Notes: generated by a model not told the origin, from the letters alone. A stretch of 30,876 bases of DNA from JAKLFA01 sp964450385 (GCA_964450385.1 CAYVEC010000021.1:1-30876); one strand, 5' to 3'; shown: positions 15,678-23,614, counted from the stretch's first letter. Made by a program: numbers and translations.

Positions 15678-16856
15678 ATGAAGACTCCAGATCGGCAGGG
15701 CCATTATGGCGAGTTCGGCGGACGCTATGTCCCCGAGACCCTCATGCCTATGCTTGAAGACCTCGAGCGGGTGTATCGGTCGTTGAAACGCGCGCCACGG
15801 TTTAAAAAAGAATTTCAGGACCTTCTCGCGCAGTATGCCGGGCGCCCGACCATCTTGTATTATGCCGATCGTTTGAGCCGTCACCTTGGAAGACTCAAGG
15901 TCTATCTCAAACGTGAGGATCTTCTTCATACCGGGGCCCATAAAATCAATAACACGTTAGGTCAAATTTTATTGGCCCGGGCCATGGGAAAGCGGCGGGT
16001 GATCGCCGAGACCGGGGCGGGCCAGCATGGGGTGGCGACAGCTACGGTTGCGGCCCTGTTTGGGATGGGGTGCGATATCTACATGGGCACTGAGGATATT
16101 CATCGTCAGGAATTGAACGTCCTTCGTATGAAATTGCTCGGGGCCAGGGTCATTCCGGTCGCAAGCGGATCCAAGACCTTAAAAGACGCGATGAATGAGG
16201 CCATCCGAGATTGGGTGACGAATGTCCGGGACACCTTTTATCTCATCGGGACCGTTGCCGGTCCTCATCCGTATCCGATGATCGTTCGGGATTTCCAGTC
16301 GGTGATAGGCCGTGAGGCCCGGCGACAATATCTTAAAGTCGAAGGGCGGCTGCCGGATTACCTTGTCGCCTGTGTGGGTGGCGGGAGCAATGCCATGGGG
16401 CTCTTTTTTCCTTTTGTCGATGATAAGGGTGTCCGGATGATCGGGGTTGAGGCCGCGGGTGAGGGATTGCAGAGCGGGAGGCATGCGGCTCCGCTGTCGG
16501 TCAACAGCATGGGGGTCCTTCACGGGACAAAGAGCGGGCTTCTTCAGACGACGGACGGCCAGGTGAAGATCGCCCATTCGATTGCCGCTGGGCTTGACTA
16601 TCCTGGGGTCGGGCCGGAACACGCCTTTTTTAAGGCGACGGGGCGTGCCGAGTATGTGGGCATCACGGACCGCGAGGCCATCGCGGGATTAAAAATGCTC
16701 TCTGGCCTTGAGGGGATCATCCCGGCGATCGAGTCCGCGCATGCGATCGCTTACTTAGAGAAGTTGGCCCGTCGGGTAAAACGCCGATCAACCGTCATCG
16801 TCTGCCTGTCCGGGCGCGGCGATAAAGATATGGAGACCCTTCGGGGGTTTATGTAA
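15678..16856 (+). CDS. trpB: Tryptophan synthase beta chain
   Basis: PLP enzyme that condenses indole with serine to tryptophan. The N-terminus GEFGGRYVPETLMPML is the TrpB1 signature. The PLP lysine is Lys89 in HTGAHKINNTLGQ, the phosphate-binding glycines are in CVGGGSNAMG, and the C-terminal CLSGRGDKDMET is typical. 392 residues, the normal length of the TrpA-associated form (TrpB2 forms are longer and divergent). Three bases separate it from trpA, and the pair forms the alpha2-beta2 complex. Ribosome binding site AGGTGAG. Confidence 0.97.
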   Translation: MKTPDRQGHYGEFGGRYVPETLMPMLEDLERVYRSLKRAPRFKKEFQDLLAQYAGRPTILYYADRLSRHLGRLKVYLKREDLLHTGAHKINNTLGQILLARAMGKRRVIAETGAGQHGVATATVAALFGMGCDIYMGTEDIHRQELNVLRMKLLGARVIPVASGSKTLKDAMNEAIRDWVTNVRDTFYLIGTVAGPHPYPMIVRDFQSVIGREARRQYLKVEGRLPDYLVACVGGGSNAMGLFFPFVDDKGVRMIGVEAAGEGLQSGRHAAPLSVNSMGVLHGTKSGLLQTTDGQVKIAHSIAAGLDYPGVGPEHAFFKATGRAEYVGITDREAIAGLKMLSGLEGIIPAIESAHAIAYLEKLARRVKRRSTVIVCLSGRGDKDMETLRGFM

Positions 16857-16859
16857 ACG

Positions 16860-17669
16860 ATGAACAGGATCCAGCAGACATTTGAGGCGTTAAAGGCTCG
16901 GGGTAAAAAAGGGTTTGTTGCCTTTTTGACCGCGGGCTACCCGTCGTTAGAGACGACCGAGGCCCTGATCCCGGCGCTTGCAGAGGCCGGTGCAGATGTG
17001 ATCGAACTGGGCATCCCGTTTTCAGATCCCCTGGCGGACGGCCCGACGATCCAGGAGTCATCCTTTCAGGCCCTTGAGGGAGGGGCCACGGTCTCCGGAA
17101 TATTGGAGATGGTCAAGAGGGTTCGGCGTCAGACCGATGTGCCGATTGCCTGCATGACCTACTATAATCCGATTTTTTATTACGGTGAGGATCGTTTTAT
17201 CCGCCGGGCTGCGGAGGTCGGGGTTGATGGGTTGACGATCCCGGATCTGCCTCCGGAAGAGGCCGGTTCGTTGATCGCCTCCTGCCGCGCGGCCGAGATG
17301 GCTACGGTCTTTTTTTTGGCGCCGACGACAACTCCGGCGCGGATGCGCAAGATTGTTCATGCCTCAACAGGTTTTATTTATTATGTCTCGGTGACAGGGG
17401 TGACTGGGGCCCGGTCCCATGTGGCGCGGGCTCAGCTTCGGAATCTCGCCGCGGCACGGGCCTTGACCGATAAACCGATCTGTGTCGGTTTTGGGATCTC
17501 GACGCCGGAACAGGTTCAGCAGGTCTCGGCATGCTGTGACGGGGTGATCGTGGGGAGCGCCATCATCCAGGAGATCAAGCGGCATCAGGGGAATAAGGAC
17601 CTCGTGGTGAAGACGGCGGCCTTTGTTAAGCGTCTGACCCGGGTCTTGGAGCGGGGCCACGGCGCGTAG
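16860..17669 (+). CDS. trpA: Tryptophan synthase alpha chain
   Basis: Cleaves indole-3-glycerol phosphate to indole and glyceraldehyde-3-phosphate and channels indole to TrpB. The catalytic glutamate and aspartate are in VIELGIPFSDPLADGPTIQ (equivalents of Glu49 and Asp60). The phosphate-binding C-terminal part reads VGFGISTPEQV and GVIVGSAIIQ; the family block YYVSVTGVTGAR is present. 269 residues, normal. Last trp gene of the window. Confidence 0.97.
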   Translation: MNRIQQTFEALKARGKKGFVAFLTAGYPSLETTEALIPALAEAGADVIELGIPFSDPLADGPTIQESSFQALEGGATVSGILEMVKRVRRQTDVPIACMTYYNPIFYYGEDRFIRRAAEVGVDGLTIPDLPPEEAGSLIASCRAAEMATVFFLAPTTTPARMRKIVHASTGFIYYVSVTGVTGARSHVARAQLRNLAAARALTDKPICVGFGISTPEQVQQVSACCDGVIVGSAIIQEIKRHQGNKDLVVKTAAFVKRLTRVLERGHGA

Positions 17670-17682
17670 AAGGATATTCTTT

Positions 17683-18954
17683 ATGTATCGCAAATCGATT
17701 TTAAAAAATGGGATCCGAGTCGTTTCGCACCAGATGCAGGAGCGGGGGAGCGTATCGATCGGGATTCTCATCGGCGTGGGCGGGCGGCATGAGGCGGCTC
17801 AGGTGAAAGGAGCGGCCCATTATATCGAGCATGTGGTGTTTAAGGGGAGCGCGAAATACACCTGTGCCGAGATCAAGGAAAATATCGAAGGGGTCGGAGG
17901 CAGTCTCAATGCCTTTACGAGCGAGGAGACGACCTGTTTTTATGCCAAGGTCCCGGTCAAACATGCGGCGCATGCCTTTGATGTCTTGGCCGACCTTGTC
18001 TGGGCACCTGCCCTGCGCTCTAAGGATATCGAGAGCGAGCGTTCGGTGATCATTGAGGAGATCAAGATGTATTATGATCTTCCTCAATATCACGTGGTGG
18101 AACTTCTTGAGGCCTTGGTTTGGCCCGACCATCCGTTAGGCGGGGGCATTGCCGGGACCGCGGCATCGGTTGGCGGGATGACGTCACGGGACCTTCGGAA
18201 ATTTTACGCGGCCCATTATATTCCGAATAATATCGTCGTGGCAGCGGCCGGGGACATGCTTCATGGTCATCTTGTCGAACTTGTGCGGCGGCGTTCTGAG
18301 AAACTTCTGTTGGGGCATCCTGAGGTGGCGGTCCCTGTGACCGCCCGGCAGATGGCGCCCCGCGTGAGCTATTGTGAGAAGCCGATCGAACAGATGTATG
18401 TGGCCCTAGGGGTGCCGGGTGTTTCGTTCCACAGCCCTGACCGGTATGCCGTCGCCCTCTTGAATATTATTTTAGGCGGGAACATGTCGAGCCGCTTGTT
18501 TAATGAGATCCGGGAGAAACGGGGGCTTGCTTATTCGATCTCAACGGCGACAAAACAGCTGAGCGATACAGGCCTCTTTTTGGTGCGGGCCGGGGTTGAG
18601 GGGCAGAAGACGATTCAGGCCATCGAGTTGATCTTAAAAGAGTTCAAAGCGATGAAGACAAACGGCGTGACACCGGCGGAACTGCGGCGAGCTAAGGAGT
18701 ATCTGATTGGTCAGTCGGTCTTGGCCTTGGAGGACACGATGGAGCATATGCTGTGGATCGGCGAATCGACCCTGATGCGTGATCACATCCGGACGATCGA
18801 GGAGACGATCCAGGCCGTAAAAAAGGTGCGGCTGGATGATATTCGCGAGATTGCGCGGGCGGTCCTCGCGCCCGAACGCATGAATCTTGCGATCGTGGGC
18901 CCGCTCTCGGGACCGCAGCGGCATCGGCTCTCATCGCTGCTCGGCGTGAAATGA
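17683..18954 (+). CDS. M16-family zinc metallopeptidase (processing-peptidase-like)
   Basis: 423 residues. The inverted zinc motif HxxEH is intact as HYIEH (His46, Glu49, His50) within GAAHYIEHVVFKGS. The distal zinc glutamate lies in the ERSVIIEEIKMYYD region about 75 residues later. The second, catalytically silent half carries NIILGGNMSSRLFNEIRE and RGLAYSISTA, as in PqqL/MPP-beta-like single-copy bacterial M16 proteins. No signal peptide is seen. It starts 13 bases after trpA; similar peptidases often sit near dapA or polynucleotide phosphorylase genes in other bacteria, but neither is here. Substrate unknown. The downstream GGCCTTTTTT has no clear hairpin. Confidence 0.93.
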   Translation: MYRKSILKNGIRVVSHQMQERGSVSIGILIGVGGRHEAAQVKGAAHYIEHVVFKGSAKYTCAEIKENIEGVGGSLNAFTSEETTCFYAKVPVKHAAHAFDVLADLVWAPALRSKDIESERSVIIEEIKMYYDLPQYHVVELLEALVWPDHPLGGGIAGTAASVGGMTSRDLRKFYAAHYIPNNIVVAAAGDMLHGHLVELVRRRSEKLLLGHPEVAVPVTARQMAPRVSYCEKPIEQMYVALGVPGVSFHSPDRYAVALLNIILGGNMSSRLFNEIREKRGLAYSISTATKQLSDTGLFLVRAGVEGQKTIQAIELILKEFKAMKTNGVTPAELRRAKEYLIGQSVLALEDTMEHMLWIGESTLMRDHIRTIEETIQAVKKVRLDDIREIARAVLAPERMNLAIVGPLSGPQRHRLSSLLGVK

Positions 18955-18985
18955 CGAGTGTAGGGACGGGGCGGCCTTTTTTGAT

Positions 18986-19014
18986 TTGACAGTCAGGGCG
19001 TTATTGGGTAATAT
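18986..19014 (+). promoter_or_regulatory. Strong sigma70-type promoter
   Basis: TTGACA (18986-18991), 17-base spacer, TAATAT (19009-19014): near consensus. It drives the 56-residue gene and probably rsfS. GGTAATATT and AATTTAATACC around the start site form an imperfect palindrome (19007-19033) that could be an operator; this is weak. Confidence 0.82.
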
Positions 19015-19050
19015 TTAATATCAATTTAATACCAACCGGGAGGAGATTTC

Positions 19051-19221
19051 ATGAGTGAGATGCAATTTTATGATGTAAAGAGCAAGTCAAAATTTTCCAC
19101 CAGTCAATTTGAGGTTCGTGAGAAGGGTGGGCGTTTTTTTGCGGTGGCCAAGTCTCCTACGGGGACCTATGAGTGCTGGCGGGTGCTGAGCAAGGACCAG
19201 GCCGCTAAGCTCAAGAAATAA
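19051..19221 (+). CDS. Unrecognised 56-residue protein
   Basis: A short gene starting MSEMQFYDVKSKSK and ending AAKLKK. I do not recognise it. It has a near-consensus promoter 37 bases upstream and an excellent ribosome binding site (GGGAGGAG, 19038-19045), so it is very likely expressed, perhaps strongly. The sequence reads as a small beta-rich fold (SQFEVREKGGRFFAVAKS) with a single cysteine, one tryptophan and a lysine-rich end; no membrane segment and no metal motif. It is followed 36 bases later by rsfS with no terminator, so the two are probably one transcript. A nucleic-acid or ribosome-related role would fit size, charge and context but is inference. Confidence 0.72.
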   Translation: MSEMQFYDVKSKSKFSTSQFEVREKGGRFFAVAKSPTGTYECWRVLSKDQAAKLKK

Positions 19222-19257
19222 GGGTCGTGGTGTTTTTGTTGAAGGAGCGGGGGAGAG

Positions 19258-19623
19258 ATTACTAAGCGGATCGACCAACCACAACGCCTCGCACAGCTGA
19301 TCGCAGGCTTCGCGGCAGACGCCAAGGCAGTCGACATCGTCGTTCTCGACATGAGGGGCGTCGCCAATTATTGTGATTATTTTGTCATCTGTTCAGGAAG
19401 CTCTAGCCGGCAGGTTCAAGGGATCACGGATGAGATCGAGGAGGGTTTGGCCCGGCACCATCTCAGCGTCCCGTTCATGCAGGGATATGGGGAAGGGCGG
19501 TGGGTGGTGCTCGACGCCGGAGATGTTGTCGCTCATGTGTTTGATGCCCGGGTCAGGGAGTTTTATGAGCTTGATTATCTCTGGCGTGAGGCCAGGACCG
19601 TTTCTCGTGGCAAGGATGATTAA
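19258..19623 (+). CDS. rsfS: Ribosomal silencing factor RsfS (apparent AUU start)
   Basis: Binds ribosomal protein L14 and blocks subunit joining under nutrient limitation. The conserved core VVLDMRGVANYCDYFVICSG, SSSRQVQGITDEIEE and AHVFDARVREFYELDYLW is unmistakable. The first in-frame ATG (19351) lies inside that core and would delete about 31 conserved residues. The frame is open upstream to the stop at 19240-19242, and contains no ATG, GTG or TTG. The best start is ATT at 19258, ten bases after GAAGGAG (19241-19247), giving 122 residues with the usual N-terminal length. A CTG at 19297 is a poorer alternative. AUU starts are known for infC. A sequencing error that removed a normal start cannot be excluded. 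Confidence 0.88.
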   Translation: MTKRIDQPQRLAQLIAGFAADAKAVDIVVLDMRGVANYCDYFVICSGSSSRQVQGITDEIEEGLARHHLSVPFMQGYGEGRWVVLDAGDVVAHVFDARVREFYELDYLWREARTVSRGKDD

Positions 19624-19641
19624 GGTAAAATAAGGTGAAGG

Positions 19642-19728
19642 ATGATGAGGCTTCGGGCCGCACTGCAGGGTGTTGCCCGGAGCCTTTTCTTAAGCGATGG
19701 ACATGAATCTCAAAGAACAACTGCGTGA
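19642..19728 (+). CDS. Possible leader peptide upstream of argS
   Basis: A 28-codon frame beginning ATG-ATG-AGG-CTT-CGG behind AAGGTGAAGG (19632-19641), which is the only good ribosome binding site between rsfS and argS. It encodes arginine at codons 3, 5 and 13 and again near its end, runs through the hairpin at 19649-19684 and stops inside argS in another frame. It may be an attenuation leader or a coupling device for argS, which has no ribosome binding site of its own. Arginine is common in this genome, so the codon count is weak support. Confidence 0.35.
   Translation: MMRLRAALQGVARSLFLSDGHESQRTTA
19649..19688 (+). terminator. Terminator or attenuator before argS
   Basis: GGCTTCGGGC (19649-19658) pairs with GCCCGGAGCC (19675-19684) over ten positions with one G-U, loop 16 bases, followed by TTTT then CTT. 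The T tract ends only eight bases before the argS ATG, so the hairpin is in the argS leader rather than merely closing rsfS. Confidence 0.65.
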
Positions 19729-21373
19729 TTTTTTCGGTGAGACCCTGAAGAAGGCTTTTTTTCAGGATGAGGCTATGCCTGATGTTGAGATCGAGGAGCC
19801 CTCTGAAAAAAAACACGGGGACCTCTCGACGAATATCGCCATGAAGTCCGCCCGTGTCCTTCGTCAGTCGCCGATGGCGATCGCGCCGGCGATGCGTCAG
19901 GCCCTCGAGGCCGCGCTGCCCGGGCATCCGTTGGCCCCTTATATTGAAGCGATCTCGGTCGAGCCGCCTGGTTTTATCAATGTGCGCCTGTCGTCACACG
20001 CCTTGCTTCATGTCTTGACCGATGTCTTGGCCCGGCGCGATGATTTCGGCAGGCAGGGCATCGGAGTGGGGACGCGTGTTCAGATCGAATTTGTGTCGGC
20101 TAATCCAACCGGGCCGCTGAGTGTCGCGCATGCGCGCCAGGCGGTCGTCGGTGATGTCCTGGCGAATATCCTCAATTTTCTGGGGTTCGAGACGAAGCGG
20201 GAATATTATGTGAATGACGGCGGGAACCAGATCACGATGCTCGGCAAGTCGATCCGGCTTCGGGCGCTCGAGGTCCTTGGCGAGACCGTTGATTTTCCGG
20301 ATGAGTGTTATCAGGGGGATTATATCCGGGATATGGCGCGGGTCTTCATGGAGAGGCACACGATCACGGGCCCGGAGGGGATCCGAGGCTGCCCGGACGA
20401 GGCGTTTAAGCGATTCGGTGCTGAATATTTAATGGATGTCATTCGCGAGGAACTGAAGGATTTCGGTGTCCATTTTGACATCTGGTCGTACGAATCAGAG
20501 GTCGCGAACCGGGATAATATCCAGCGGGTCCTTGATGCGCTCACGGCCAAAGGGTTCACGTATGAAGAGGGCGGGGCCCTCTGGTTCCGGTCCACGGCCT
20601 TCGGGGACGATAAGGACCGGGTCGTGCGCAAAAGCGACGGCAGTTTTACGTATCTCGCGCCGGACATCGCCTATCACCAGAATAAATATGAGCGGGGATT
20701 CCAGAAGGTGTATAACATCTGGGGTCCGGACCATCATGGGTATATTCCGCGGATCCGCGCCGCGGTGCAGGCGCTCGGATATGATGTCGAGGCCCTCACT
20801 GTCTTGATCGTTCAGCTGGCCACGATCTACCGCAACGGCCAGCCGGTCTCAATGTCGACGAGAAAGGGCGAGTTCATCAGCCTCCGGGAGGTCTTGACAG
20901 AGGTCGGGCGGGATGCGGCGCGCTTTTTCTTCCTGATGCGCGGGATCAGCGCCCACCTTGATTTTGATCTTGAGCTCGCGAAGAAAGAGACGCCGGAGAA
21001 CCCGGTCTATTATATTCAATACGCCCACGCGCGGATTCACAGCATTGTCGCGAAGGCAGCGGCGAACGGATTAACGGCCCGGCAGAACGATTTTCGTCTG
21101 CTTGGCGCAGAAGAAGAGTGGGACCTTATTAAAAAGATCGGCGCCTTTGGCGAGATCCTCCTGGCCTGTCAGCGGCAGATGGACGCCTTTTTGTTGGTCA
21201 GTTATCTTCAAGAACTGGCGGCGTGTTTCCACCGTTTTTATGACCAGCACCGGGTCGTCGATCTCGCCCAACCGGATGTGTCGGCGGAACGCCTGGGGCT
21301 GATCGAGGCCGCGCGCATTGTCTTGGCCAATGGCCTCTCGCTTCTCGGGGTCTCCCGGCCTGAGCAGATGTAG
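19697..21373 (+). CDS. argS: Arginyl-tRNA synthetase
   Basis: Class I aminoacyl-tRNA synthetase, 558 residues, charging tRNA-Arg. An N-terminal additional domain recognising tRNA (residues about 1-110) is followed by the nucleotide-binding fold with the HIGH-equivalent ANPTGPLSVAHARQA (His145), the FGDDKDRVVRKSDGSFTY block, and the KMSKS-equivalent MSTRKGE. The C-terminal helical anticodon domain ends with the family's YLQELAACFHRFYD and the final SLLGVSRPEQM. ATG 19697 (a second ATG is at 19703) follows a stop codon in frame and lacks a Shine-Dalgarno. The upstream hairpin and leader frame suggest regulation. Confidence 0.96.
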   Translation: MDMNLKEQLRDFFGETLKKAFFQDEAMPDVEIEEPSEKKHGDLSTNIAMKSARVLRQSPMAIAPAMRQALEAALPGHPLAPYIEAISVEPPGFINVRLSSHALLHVLTDVLARRDDFGRQGIGVGTRVQIEFVSANPTGPLSVAHARQAVVGDVLANILNFLGFETKREYYVNDGGNQITMLGKSIRLRALEVLGETVDFPDECYQGDYIRDMARVFMERHTITGPEGIRGCPDEAFKRFGAEYLMDVIREELKDFGVHFDIWSYESEVANRDNIQRVLDALTAKGFTYEEGGALWFRSTAFGDDKDRVVRKSDGSFTYLAPDIAYHQNKYERGFQKVYNIWGPDHHGYIPRIRAAVQALGYDVEALTVLIVQLATIYRNGQPVSMSTRKGEFISLREVLTEVGRDAARFFFLMRGISAHLDFDLELAKKETPENPVYYIQYAHARIHSIVAKAAANGLTARQNDFRLLGAEEEWDLIKKIGAFGEILLACQRQMDAFLLVSYLQELAACFHRFYDQHRVVDLAQPDVSAERLGLIEAARIVLANGLSLLGVSRPEQM

Positions 21374-21380
21374 TTTACGA

Positions 21381-23078
21381 ATGCCGTCACTTATCACACA
21401 GAAAAAATGGATTGTTGCTGACCCGCCGCCCTCCCTTTGCGAGGGGCTGGGTCGGGCCGCGTCGATTCACCCGATTCTCTCACGCGTCTTTGTGAACCGT
21501 GGGGTGTCGACGCCCGACGCGATGGCCTCCTTCCTCCGATGCGATCTGCGGGACCTCTCGGACCCGTTTTTGATGACCGATATGGACCGCGCGATCGACC
21601 GGGTGCGGTTGGCGGGTGAGCGGCATGAGACGGTGCTGATCTTTGGGGACTATGATGTCGACGGGGTGACAGCCTCGGTCGTTCTGAATAAGGCCCTCAC
21701 GCGGTTTGGTCTTCATGTTCGGCATCATATTCCGGACCGGATGGATGACGGGTACGGCCTGGGTGATGACGCGGTTGATATCGCGCTCCGGATGGGGGCG
21801 CAGCTTGTGATCGCGGTCGATTGCGGGATCACGGCGGTCGGTCCGGTCCGGGCCCTGATGGGTTCGGGCATTGACGTCATCATCCTGGACCATCATGAGC
21901 CGGGTGAGGGGGGCGTGCCTGAGGCGGTCGCGGTCGTTGATCCGAAGCGGCGGGACTGCCGGTATCCGTTCAAGCATCTTGCGGCGGTCGGGATCGCCGC
22001 GAAATTCACCCAGGCCTTGTTCGGCGCGCTGCCGACGGAGATCCTTGACCTGGTCGCTCTGGGCACGATCGCCGATGTGGTCCCGCTCCTTGGTGAGAAT
22101 CGGATCTTTGTTCAGCACGGGCTCTCCCGGATCCAGCAGACCGATAATTTAGGACTTCAGGCCCTGCTCGAGGTGTCGGGGATCAAGGGGAAACCGCTTC
22201 GTCCCTATCATGCCGGGTTTATTTTGGGGCCGCGGATTAATGCGGCAGGGCGAATGGAGTCGGCGGCGCATTCCTTGGAATTGCTGCTCAGCCGTGATTT
22301 TAAGACCGCCATGGATCTCGCCGTGCGGCTCGATGCGATGAATCTTGAGCGTCAGCAGCTCCAGCGCGTGATGATCCAGGAGGCGATCGCGATGGTCGAT
22401 GGGGTCGTGGATTTGGAGAAAGACCCGGTGATCGTTCTCGCCAAGGAGGGCTGGCACAAAGGGGTTCTGGGGATCGTTGCCTCGAAAATCGTTGAGACGT
22501 TCTATCGTCCGGCGGTCGTCGCGACACTGAGCAATGGGGAAGGCACGGGTTCGGCTCGGTCGATCGAGGGATTCGCGCTTCACGATGCCTTACACGCCTG
22601 TCGTGACGTCCTTGATGCCTTCGGCGGGCATCGCCTTGCTGCCGGGCTCTCCTTTCAGGAAAAAAATCTGGATCGGTTTCGTGAGCGTGTGAACGCCTAT
22701 GCCCGCGAGACCCTGGGGGCGAGGGATCTGATCCCGTCCCTGATGATCGATGCCGAGGTGGGCCTCGATGAGCTTGACGTGGGGCTGATCTCGACCCTCA
22801 ATGCCCTGGAACCGTACGGTGAGGGAAACCGGGCTCCGGTCTTTTGCAGCCGGAGACTAACGATTAAAAGTCAGCCGGTCTCACTGGCCAAGGAGACGCT
22901 GAAGTTTTGGGTCACGGACGGGAGAACGACCCTGTCGGTGGTCGGGTTCGGGATGGGGGCGTTTAAGGACCGGCTCGCGGTGAACCAGACCGTTGATTTG
23001 GCGTATGAGCTCGCGATCGATGACTGGAATAAGGCCCCGGTCGTTCAGCTGCGGCTCCGCGACATCCGATTGTCGTAA
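21381..23078 (+). CDS. recJ: Single-stranded-DNA-specific exonuclease RecJ
   Basis: 5'-3' single-strand exonuclease of the DHH superfamily used in recombination and mismatch/base-excision repair. Metal-binding motifs are visible: FGDYDVDGVTASVVL, AVDCGIT, DHHEPGEG (Asp170-His171-His172) and the GPRINAAGRM motif. The DHHA1 domain has GWHKGVLGIVASKI and GGHRLAAGLSF, and the OB-fold end is present. 565 residues, normal. The frame is open upstream into argS, but ATG 21381, seven bases after the argS stop, gives the expected N-terminus PSLITQKKWIV. Confidence 0.95.
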   Translation: MPSLITQKKWIVADPPPSLCEGLGRAASIHPILSRVFVNRGVSTPDAMASFLRCDLRDLSDPFLMTDMDRAIDRVRLAGERHETVLIFGDYDVDGVTASVVLNKALTRFGLHVRHHIPDRMDDGYGLGDDAVDIALRMGAQLVIAVDCGITAVGPVRALMGSGIDVIILDHHEPGEGGVPEAVAVVDPKRRDCRYPFKHLAAVGIAAKFTQALFGALPTEILDLVALGTIADVVPLLGENRIFVQHGLSRIQQTDNLGLQALLEVSGIKGKPLRPYHAGFILGPRINAAGRMESAAHSLELLLSRDFKTAMDLAVRLDAMNLERQQLQRVMIQEAIAMVDGVVDLEKDPVIVLAKEGWHKGVLGIVASKIVETFYRPAVVATLSNGEGTGSARSIEGFALHDALHACRDVLDAFGGHRLAAGLSFQEKNLDRFRERVNAYARETLGARDLIPSLMIDAEVGLDELDVGLISTLNALEPYGEGNRAPVFCSRRLTIKSQPVSLAKETLKFWVTDGRTTLSVVGFGMGAFKDRLAVNQTVDLAYELAIDDWNKAPVVQLRLRDIRLS

Positions 23079-23096
23079 GGGTCTGTTTAATCAATT

Positions 23097-23131
23097 AAAA
23101 AACGCTGTTCCTTACCGGAGCAGCGTTTTTT
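23097..23131. terminator. Bidirectional intrinsic terminator between recJ and rpmB
   Basis: AAAAAACGCTGTTCC (23097-23111) and GGAGCAGCGTTTTTT (23117-23131) form a stem with one G-U and a TTACC loop. The A tract on one side and T tract on the other make it work on both strands, as expected between convergent genes. Confidence 0.9.
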
Positions 23132-23156
23132 AATTCATTGATGTTAAGAAAAACTT

Positions 23157-23384
23157 TTAGGCCTTCTCGATCTTCCCTGCCTTGATGCAGCGCGTGCAGG
23201 CCTGGACACGTTTGACAGTTCCTTTGACGACGGCCTTCACCGTTTGAAGATTGGGATTAAAGGTGCGCAGTGTTTTTCCAACGATCTTTGACCCCGCACC
23301 GCCTTTGCGCCGGATCATACCGCGCCGTTTATATTTAACCCCGGAGATCGGAGCCTTGCCACAGACAACACATATCTTGCTCAT
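23157..23384 (-). CDS. rpmB: 50S ribosomal protein L28
   Basis: 75-residue large-subunit protein, the only clear minus-strand gene here. The start MSKICVVCGKAPISG and the C-terminal ACTRCIKAGKIEKA carry two CxxC pairs (zinc-binding C+ form). The core RRKGGAGSKIVGKTLRTFNPN is typical for L28. The frame is open 51 bases upstream, but ATG at 23384 is preceded by AAAGGA and matches family starts. A consensus promoter lies about 50 bases upstream and the bidirectional terminator closes it, so it is a single-gene transcription unit. Confidence 0.96.
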   Translation of the reverse strand: MSKICVVCGKAPISGVKYKRRGMIRRKGGAGSKIVGKTLRTFNPNLQTVKAVVKGTVKRVQACTRCIKAGKIEKA

Positions 23385-23435
23385 GAGAACATCCTTTGTC
23401 GTTACCGCCACCAATAATCGTATAGATGAAGCCAA

Positions 23436-23463
23436 ATTTTATCAAAAAGAACCTCTTTGTCAA
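23436..23463 (-). promoter_or_regulatory. Promoter of rpmB
   Basis: On the minus strand TTGACA (23463-23458) and TAAAAT (23441-23436) are 16 bases apart. Initiation near 23429 would leave a 5' leader of about 45 bases. No L28 autoregulatory structure was recognised in it. Confidence 0.82.
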
Positions 23464-23551
23464 GAATATTTTGTCGTTCACGCAAACGGCCTGCCGAGAT
23501 CAGGCGCGTGAATCATTCTGATTATGAAATGGTGGCGGAAGATGGGATTTT

Positions 23552-23560
23552 TGCTATAAT
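23552..23560 (+). promoter_or_regulatory. Extended -10 promoter candidate for the M3 peptidase
   Basis: TGCTATAAT (23552-23560) is an extended -10 with a perfect hexamer; no clear -35 is present at 16-18 bases. The gene start is 54 bases downstream. It is divergent from the rpmB promoter about 90 bases away. Confidence 0.5.
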
Positions 23561-23614
23561 CAACGCGCTTATCGTCAATCGCGGGCGCCCATGCGGGCGG
23601 GGAAAGGTGGGGGG

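Noticed and set aside
18966..18984. Terminator after the M16 peptidase gene
   Set aside because: A T tract is present (GGCCTTTTTT) but I could not find a stable stem before it.
21318..21380. Upstream start of recJ inside argS
   Set aside because: It would add 21 residues unlike the RecJ N-terminus and overlap argS in another frame; ATG 21381 directly after the argS stop is better.
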